Source of the DNA: Tissierellia bacterium
GTDB taxonomy: Bacteria > Bacillota > Clostridia > Tissierellales > Tepidimicrobiaceae
Reading direction: 5' to 3'
Assembly: GCA_012518745.1 (NCBI GenBank)
Contig: JAAYRM010000217.1
Span: forward strand, 1 to 5,314
DNA length: 5,314 nt
Shown: one piece after another, positions 1 to 3,668 of the stretch
Position numbering within the stretch: the first letter of the stretch is position 1
Layout: the number at the start of each line of letters is the position of its first letter
The notes under the pieces: model-generated
What the model was told of the DNA's origin: nothing
Database searches by the model: none
What the model saw: only the letters and a program-made list of their open reading frames with translations
Translations under genes and position numbers: made by a program

Positions 1-267
1 GATTTTGATAATTCGAAAACCCTTAACCTCAAGGAGGCATTATATCTTGGAATTGCTCTTTCGCTCGATTCATTGGCCATAGGGTTTGGATTTAGCTTAA
101 GGAGGATCAACTGCCTAGGTATAATATTCTTCTCCCTAATCGCTAATATGATCGCCATCTGGGGGGGATTAGCTATTGGTAAGCGATTTGTAGAGAAGAC
201 GGAGATCGATCTATCGTGGTTGGCGGGTGTGATATTGCTTATCTTGGCATTTTTGAGATTAAAATAG
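1..267 (+). CDS. ytaF: MntP/YtaF-family integral membrane protein, C-terminal part (5' end outside window)
   Basis: The frame is open from the first base to a TAG stop, giving 88 residues that lack the start of the protein. Seen: a short acidic stretch (DFDNS, residues 1-5), then three hydrophobic segments at about 11-33, 39-60 and 73-87, with a Gly-Lys-Arg at 60-62 after the second. The first segment carries GIALSLDSLAIGFG (17-30), which resembles the second repeat of MntP/DUF204 manganese exporters and the sporulation protein YtaF; these families have about 190-210 residues in two three-helix halves, so roughly the first half is missing here. Asp23 lies where MntP proteins have a membrane-embedded Asp needed for export, so ion transport is possible. 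The acidic lead-in suggests YtaF more than classical MntP, but this is from memory of the family. A TTG at 73 is only an internal Leu codon. The gene converges on spo0J and ends inside a parS palindrome. Confidence 0.75.
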   Translation, partial: DFDNSKTLNLKEALYLGIALSLDSLAIGFGFSLRRINCLGIIFFSLIANMIAIWGGLAIGKRFVEKTEIDLSWLAGVILLILAFLRLK

Positions 268-294
268 GAATGTTTCACATGAAACATTCCTATT
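263..294. repeat. 32-bp near-perfect palindrome between converging genes, possible terminator
   Basis: The arms AATAGGAATGTTTCA and TGAAACATTCCTATT are exact reverse complements; only the central base pair (278/279) breaks the symmetry. As RNA it would form about a 14-bp stem with a 4-nt loop. It overlaps the stop codon of the plus-strand membrane protein (265-267) and directly abuts the stop codon of spo0J (295-297). On the minus strand the stem ends in TATTTTAAT, a modest U-run, so it could terminate the soj-spo0J transcript; on the plus strand no U-run follows. The symmetry continues 8 bp beyond the parS core on each side, which ParB binding alone does not need. Confidence 0.7.
271..286. 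promoter_or_regulatory. parS: parS-like ParB binding site, one base from consensus
   Basis: TGTTTCACATGAAACA matches the Firmicute parS consensus TGTTTCACGTGAAACA at 15 of 16 positions; the one change, G to A at position 9, falls in the central dinucleotide and breaks the dyad. ParB (Spo0J) loads on such sites as a CTP-dependent sliding clamp. Its place directly after spo0J and near a second, perfect copy supports a real site; binding strength cannot be judged from sequence. Confidence 0.85.
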
Positions 295-1158
295 CTAGTC
301 CATGATCGTTTCGATAATCCTCTCCAGATCCTCGTAATCATAAAATTCTATCTCGATCCTTCCCTTATTCCGTTCTGCAATAAGCTTCACCTTTGTCCCG
401 AGGGTTCTCATCAGATCGTCCTCTATTTCCCTAATCATCGGATCCTTATCCCTAGGTTTGGCCTTGGCATCCCTTCTATTTCTTCTATCCTTGACCATCC
501 TTTCGGTATCCCTTACATTGATACCTTCCTCGATTATGGAATTCATCATCCCCCTACGCTCTTCCTCATCCTCTATACCGAGCAGAGCCCTTCCATGTCC
601 ACTGGTTATCTTACCCTCCGCTATATAGGTGCGTGTTTCCCTATCTAAATTTAATAGCCTTAATGAATTTGCAACATAGGACCTGCTCTTGCCGATTACC
701 TCCGCGACTTCCTCCTGGGTCAGCTGATGCCCCTCCACTAACCCCTGGAATGCATGAGCTTCCTCTATGGGGTTTAAATCCTCCCTCTGTATGTTTTCAA
801 TTAAGGCCAATTTTTTAGCCTTGAACTGATCCGCTTCTATCACAATACATGGCACGGTCTTTAAATTAGCCACCTTTGCTGCCCGCCATCGTCGTTCCCC
901 AGCCACTATTTCATAATCCTTCCCCTGACGCCTAACTACTATCGGCTGTATTATCCCGTATATCTCTATCGAGGAGGCCAATTCCTTTAGGGCATCCCCT
1001 TCAAACCTCTTTCTCGGTTGATCCTGGTTGGGTTTTATCAGATCTATATTTAAATCCAACACGGACGCCCCATCGGGCACCCCATCTAGAATCTCATCCA
1101 TAGGGTTTTCCGGTATCAGGGCCGATAACCCCTTCCCAAGTCCCCTTTTTCTAACCAT
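295..1158 (-). CDS. spo0J: Chromosome partitioning protein ParB/Spo0J
   Basis: This 287-residue protein is a full-length ParB, the CTP-dependent DNA clamp that loads at parS, spreads, stimulates the ParA ATPase and recruits SMC at the origin. Seen: a basic N-terminal tail KRGLGKGLSALI (4-15), the ParA-stimulating element; the N-terminal CTP-binding domain from about 35, with GERRWRAA (87-94) and ENIQREDLNPIEEA (121-134); a helix-turn-helix in 146-171 (LTQEEVAEVIGKSRSYVANS); the conserved SGHGRALL (186-193); a charged linker at about 222-245; and a C-terminal dimerisation domain. At the four ParB/Noc specificity positions it has R159, S165, N170 and G187, the ParB type. The ATG is supported by AAGGAGG inside the last codons of soj, 10 nt upstream, and by the canonical N-terminus. 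It lies 3 bp after soj and is almost certainly cotranscribed and translationally coupled with it. Confidence 0.97.
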   Translation of the reverse strand: MVRKRGLGKGLSALIPENPMDEILDGVPDGASVLDLNIDLIKPNQDQPRKRFEGDALKELASSIEIYGIIQPIVVRRQGKDYEIVAGERRWRAAKVANLKTVPCIVIEADQFKAKKLALIENIQREDLNPIEEAHAFQGLVEGHQLTQEEVAEVIGKSRSYVANSLRLLNLDRETRTYIAEGKITSGHGRALLGIEDEEERRGMMNSIIEEGINVRDTERMVKDRRNRRDAKAKPRDKDPMIREIEDDLMRTLGTKVKLIAERNKGRIEIEFYDYEDLERIIETIMD

Positions 1159-1161
1159 CAG

Positions 1162-1935
1162 TTAAAAACCTCCTTCCGACAAATATAGGAATTCCTCTGC
1201 CAAATCACCATATGCCTCGGCCCCCCTAGATTTGGGATCATAATCTACGACGGATAGACCGTAGCTTGGAGCCTCGGCTAATCTTACATTTCTAGGTATT
1301 ATAGATGTATAGACCTTTCCACGAAAGTATTTCTTTACCTCCTCCACAACCTGGATGGATAGGTTTGTCCTACCATCAAACATGCTCAGTACAACCCCCT
1401 CAACCTCCAAATCCGGGTTTAATCCCCTTTTAACCAACATGATGGTATCTACCAGCTGACTGACCCCCTCCAATGCATAGTATTCACATTGAATCGGTAT
1501 CAAGACACTATGGGAGGCGGATAGTCCATTTATACTCAATAGTCCTAGAGATGGAGGGCAATCGATGAAGATAAAATCATAATCCTCCGTAATATCACCT
1601 AGGGTCCGTTTCAATGTCAATTCCCTACCCTCCATTTCGATCATCTCTATCTCTGCACCCGCTAAATCCACATTAGAGGGAATTATATCCACGTTCTTGG
1701 CTGAGGTCTTCAGTATGACCCCATCCGGCGATATGCCATTGATGAGGCAATCGTATACGGATAGTTCTAAATCCTTTTTCTCTATACCCAACCCGCTAGT
1801 TGCATTTCCCTGGGGATCTATATCCACGATTAGCACTTTTTTATCCAATTTCCCCAATGCCGCGGCCAAATTTATAACAGTTGTGGTCTTTCCAACACCA
1901 CCTTTTTGATTGAATATGGTAATTATTCGTGCCAT
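1162..1935 (-). CDS. soj: Chromosome partitioning ATPase ParA/Soj
   Basis: A MinD/ParA-type P-loop ATPase of 257 residues that binds DNA non-specifically as an ATP dimer; in Bacillus, Soj also controls DnaA and so initiation of replication. Seen (numbered from the second Met): deviant Walker A KGGVGKTT (11-18) with both lysines, Walker A' DIDPQGN (38-44), Walker B IFIDCPPS (122-129), and two arginines at 189 (DGRTNLS) and 218 (PRNVRLAEAPS) that match the DNA-binding arginines of Bacillus Soj. Two adjacent ATG codons are possible (1938 and 1935). I prefer 1935, because it sits 7 nt rather than 4 nt from the GGGG ribosome site and makes the numbering match Bacillus Soj (K16, D40, R189, R218). 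The last codons contain the spo0J ribosome site. All catalytic residues are present; nothing is broken. Confidence 0.97.
   Translation of the reverse strand: MARIITIFNQKGGVGKTTTVINLAAALGKLDKKVLIVDIDPQGNATSGLGIEKKDLELSVYDCLINGISPDGVILKTSAKNVDIIPSNVDLAGAEIEMIEMEGRELTLKRTLGDITEDYDFIFIDCPPSLGLLSINGLSASHSVLIPIQCEYYALEGVSQLVDTIMLVKRGLNPDLEVEGVVLSMFDGRTNLSIQVVEEVKKYFRGKVYTSIIPRNVRLAEAPSYGLSVVDYDPKSRGAEAYGDLAEEFLYLSEGGF
1169..1175 (-). promoter_or_regulatory. Ribosome binding site of spo0J inside the end of soj
   Basis: On the minus strand AAGGAGG, a perfect Shine-Dalgarno, is formed by the last Gly-Gly codons of soj, 10 nt before the spo0J ATG at 1158. Ribosomes finishing soj pass directly over it, so the two proteins are likely made in a coupled ratio. 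The site fixes the spo0J start. Confidence 0.85.
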
Positions 1936-1941
1936 CATTAC

Positions 1942-1947
1942 ACCCCT
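1942..1947 (-). promoter_or_regulatory. Ribosome binding site of soj
   Basis: The minus strand reads AGGGGTGTA and then ATGATG. The GGGG is 4 nt from the first ATG (1938) and 7 nt from the second (1935), which favours the second. The match to the anti-Shine-Dalgarno is moderate, weaker than that of spo0J. Confidence 0.6.
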
Positions 1948-1961
1948 AAGATGTATATTTT

Positions 1962-1997
1962 ATTATATAATATCAGATTAGGGGTAGAAAATAAAAC
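1962..1997 (-). promoter_or_regulatory. Candidate sigma-A-type promoter for soj-spo0J
   Basis: The minus strand between the noc-distal parS and soj contains TGATATTATATAAT. It can be read as an extended -10 (TG at 1975-1974, TATTAT at 1972-1967) or as a perfect TATAAT at 1967-1962. The -35 region is poor: TTTATT or TTTCTA, each about 3 of 6 at 17-bp spacing. Transcription would start near 1955-1960, leaving a leader of about 20 nt. The AT-rich background makes chance -10 matches easy, so this is a candidate only. Confidence 0.4.
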
Positions 1998-2009
1998 TAT
2001 TTCATAATT

Positions 2010-2037
2010 AAAAGGGATGTTTCACGTGAAACATCCC
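2010..2037 (-). terminator. Probable intrinsic terminator of noc, formed by the parS palindrome
   Basis: The 24-bp perfect palindrome 2014-2037 (GGGATGTTTCAC and its exact complement) begins 8 bp after the noc stop codon. As minus-strand RNA it gives a 10-bp stem with an ACGT loop, closed by three G-C pairs and followed by TTTTAATTA. That is the shape of a rho-independent terminator, though the U-run is short. It would separate noc transcription from the soj promoter that follows. Confidence 0.55.
2018..2033. promoter_or_regulatory. parS: parS site, perfect consensus
   Basis: TGTTTCACGTGAAACA is an exact copy of the Firmicute parS consensus, the loading site for ParB/Spo0J. It lies between noc and soj, 80 bp upstream of the soj ATG and just upstream of the candidate soj promoter, so ParB bound or spreading here could influence soj-spo0J transcription (inference). 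Confidence 0.97.
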
Positions 2038-2045
2038 AGGTTTTG

Positions 2046-2840
2046 TCACTTTTTAGGAATCTCGATGGTTACCTCTATAAAATCTCCCATATCCTTTTCC
2101 CTATACTTCGCATCTATACCGCTATTTCTTATCATGGCATATGTCTTCTTGATGGTATTTATATATATGCGAGGGCTAATTAGGCTCCTTATATTCTGTT
2201 TTTCTTCCTGTTCAGATTCTCCAATCAATTCATCCAATATATTATCTACTAATGCCTCCGTCCTACTCACGTTTAATTCGTTTTCGACTACCTTCTCCAA
2301 GACATCCCTTTTTAAACTGTCATCTGAGAGCTTGAGCAGGGCTCGTCCATGCCTTTCCGTAAGACCATTTTCCAACAAACCCCTCTTGATATCCATGGGC
2401 AATTTCAATATCCTCAATTTATTCGCGATGGTCGATTGGCTTTTCCCAAGCTTTTCCGCTAGTTGTTGCTGCGTAAACCCATGATCTATTATTAGATTGT
2501 CGTAGCCCTCAGCTTCCTCTATGAAATTTAGATCCTCCCTCTGTAGGTTCTCTATTAATGCAATCATAGCCGATTCCTTATCCTTATAATCCACTATAAT
2601 TGCGGGTATTTCCCCGAGCTCGGCCAATTCCGAGGCTCTCCATCTCCTCTCACCGGCTATGAGCTCATAATTATGACCCTTTAACCGTCTTACGCTGATG
2701 GGCTGAATTACCCCGAATGATTTTATCGATTGGCTCAATTCCTCTAACGATTTTTTATCAAAATCCTTCCTCGGCTGATATGGATTCGGTCTGATGGCCT
2801 TTATAGGAATCTGTCTTATCTCTGGTTGCATATTCTTCAT
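2046..2840 (-). CDS. noc: Nucleoid occlusion protein Noc (ParB paralogue)
   Basis: A 264-residue ParB-family CTP-binding DNA clamp; in Bacillus, Noc binds sites spread around the chromosome and blocks division over the nucleoid. Seen: CTP-binding domain from about 10 with GERRWRAS (63-70) and ENLQREDLNFIEEA (97-110), helix-turn-helix with KSQSTIANKLRILKLP (133-148), TERHGRALL (161-169), and a C-terminus ending FIEVTIEIPKK like Bacillus Noc. The four specificity positions are Q135, K141, K146 and R163, the Noc signature rather than the ParB one, so it should recognise Noc sites (TATTTCCCGGGAAATA type) and not parS. It is about 20 residues shorter than Bacillus Noc (283) because the N-terminal amphipathic membrane-targeting helix is absent; the frame has no usable start codon back to a TGA at 2876-2874. 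AGGAG lies 10 nt before the ATG. It is not a second Spo0J: it also lacks the GLGKGL ParA-contact tail. Confidence 0.93.
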   Translation of the reverse strand: MKNMQPEIRQIPIKAIRPNPYQPRKDFDKKSLEELSQSIKSFGVIQPISVRRLKGHNYELIAGERRWRASELAELGEIPAIIVDYKDKESAMIALIENLQREDLNFIEEAEGYDNLIIDHGFTQQQLAEKLGKSQSTIANKLRILKLPMDIKRGLLENGLTERHGRALLKLSDDSLKRDVLEKVVENELNVSRTEALVDNILDELIGESEQEEKQNIRSLISPRIYINTIKKTYAMIRNSGIDAKYREKDMGDFIEVTIEIPKK

Positions 2841-2881
2841 TCCAATCCCACTCCTAATATATTTGATAGTCCCTCACCCAT
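2837..2881 (-). other. 14-codon reading frame overlapping the noc start (ATGA)
   Basis: From an ATG at 2881 the minus strand encodes MGEGLSNILGVGLE; its TGA shares bases with the noc ATG. There is no proper ribosome site: the nearest strong one, GGGAGG at 2912-2907, is 25 nt away. It could be a leader peptide coupled to noc, a remnant of an N-terminal Noc helix split off by a one-base frame change, or chance. It contains the noc ribosome site (AGGAG, 2855-2851) within its codons. I do not claim it is translated. Confidence 0.25.
2851..2855 (-). promoter_or_regulatory. Ribosome binding site of noc
   Basis: AGGAG on the minus strand ends 10 nt before the ATG at 2840. It supports that start, which yields the short Noc without membrane helix, over the in-frame ATG three codons later (2831). 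Confidence 0.65.
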
Positions 2882-2889
2882 TGTATTCA

Positions 2890-2944
2890 ATGAAATTTAA
2901 ATTTTTCCTCCCAGTAATATAAGGTTTTTTCAGTCAAATTTCAT
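2890..2944 (-). repeat. 9-bp inverted repeat in the rsmG-noc gap
   Basis: On the minus strand ATGAAATTT (2944-2936) is matched by AAATTTCAT (2898-2890), with 37 nt between. As RNA it could pair, extended by a G-U and an A-U pair, and would hold the orphan GGGAGG (2912-2907) in its loop. The arms are AT-rich and the loop is long, so stability is low. It is neither a convincing terminator for rsmG nor a clear regulatory fold. Confidence 0.3.
2916..2944 (-). promoter_or_regulatory. Weak promoter candidate upstream of noc
   Basis: On the minus strand ATGAAA (2944-2939, 4 of 6 to -35) is followed after 17 bp by TATATT (2921-2916, 5 of 6 to -10). No strong terminator stands between rsmG and noc, so read-through from the mnmG-rsmG operon is equally possible. 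The match is near what AT-rich sequence gives by chance. Confidence 0.25.
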
Positions 2945-2948
2945 CCTT

Positions 2949-3668
2949 TTACAAGGGTCTTTTCTTTGGATTGCCACCACCCCTAGGATATCTTGTCGGG
3001 GTTTCCCTAATCTTTTCAATTACTATCAAACTATGTCTAATATCGCTGAACGGTAATGTCAGAACCTCTACATCCTTAATCCTTCCCCCCAAGGTCTCTA
3101 TCGCCTTTCGTGCTTGCTTCAACTCATCTTCTATATCCGGCCCCTTCATGGATACAAAATGCCCCCCAACCTTAGCAAATGGTAGGCAGTATTCGGCGAG
3201 TGTATTCAATGCTGCTACCGCCCTAGAGATTACAATATCATAGTTTTCCCTATATTCCTTTTTTCTCCCCAGCTCTTCAGCCCTACCATGGATAGCAACT
3301 ATATCCTTCAATCCCAATCGATCGATCACCTCATGCAAAAACATTATCCTCTTGTTCAGGCTATCCAATAGGAGGACATCGAGGTCCCCCCTAACTATCT
3401 TTAGGGGAATCCCTGGAAACCCTCCGCCTGTTCCAATATCTATCACCTTTTTCCTACCATCGAATAGGCCGGTTGATAGAGGCGTTATGCTATCTATAAA
3501 ATGCTTGATATCGACCTCTACGTCTTCGGTTATAGAGGTTATATTCATCTTCTTATTCCATTCCAACAATAGTTCTTTAAAGAGTATAAATCTATCGATA
3601 CTCCTTTCATCTAGATCTATATTCAGTTGATCGCTTGCAGCTATTAATGTATCTACATTAACCATCAT
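2949..3668 (-). CDS. rsmG: 16S rRNA (guanine-527-N7) methyltransferase RsmG
   Basis: RsmG (GidB) uses S-adenosylmethionine to methylate N7 of G527 in the 530 loop of 16S rRNA; in other bacteria its loss gives low-level streptomycin resistance. The 239 residues are the usual length. Seen: an N-terminal helical region with LLEWNKKMNITSI (34-46) and HFIDS (56-60), SAM-binding motif I VIDIGTGGGFPG (75-86), the acidic-end strand LLLDSLNKR (99-107), HGRAEE (128-133 region), ISRAVA (147-152), and the basic tail TRYPRGGGNPKKRPL typical of the family. The start overlaps mnmG by 11 bp. ATG 3668 and ATG 3665 are both possible; GGGA lies 5 or 8 nt before them and AGAGG 12 or 15 nt, so the choice is open by one codon. 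Gene order mnmG-rsmG is conserved across bacteria and the overlap implies one transcript. Confidence 0.97.
   Translation of the reverse strand: MMVNVDTLIAASDQLNIDLDERSIDRFILFKELLLEWNKKMNITSITEDVEVDIKHFIDSITPLSTGLFDGRKKVIDIGTGGGFPGIPLKIVRGDLDVLLLDSLNKRIMFLHEVIDRLGLKDIVAIHGRAEELGRKKEYRENYDIVISRAVAALNTLAEYCLPFAKVGGHFVSMKGPDIEDELKQARKAIETLGGRIKDVEVLTLPFSDIRHSLIVIEKIRETPTRYPRGGGNPKKRPL

Noticed and set aside
73..75. TTG as the start of the left-hand membrane gene
   Set aside because: The conserved family sequence KEALYLGIALSLDS lies before it in the same open frame, so the gene begins outside the window and the TTG is a Leu codon.
424..431. TATTTCCC, half of a Noc binding site, within spo0J
   Set aside because: The second half (GGGAAATA) does not follow; an 8-base half site by itself is expected by chance in AT-rich DNA.
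1685..1830. TATATCCACG-like words resembling DnaA boxes (near 1686 and 1818)
   Set aside because: Each differs from TTATNCACA at more than one base, they lie inside soj and form no cluster; the origin itself is not in this window.
2017..2484. Open plus-strand frame of 155 codons beginning MFHVKH at the parS site
   Set aside because: It lies antisense within noc, its first codons are simply the parS palindrome read as protein, and it has no domain resemblance. noc on the other strand is clearly the real gene.
2893..2904. 12-bp palindrome AAATTTAAATTT upstream of noc
   Set aside because: Low-complexity A/T runs give such symmetry easily; no known operator is matched.
2971..3630. Two plus-strand frames (2971-3243, 3352-3630) opposite rsmG
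   Set aside because: Both are antisense to intact, motif-bearing RsmG and show no recognisable protein features.
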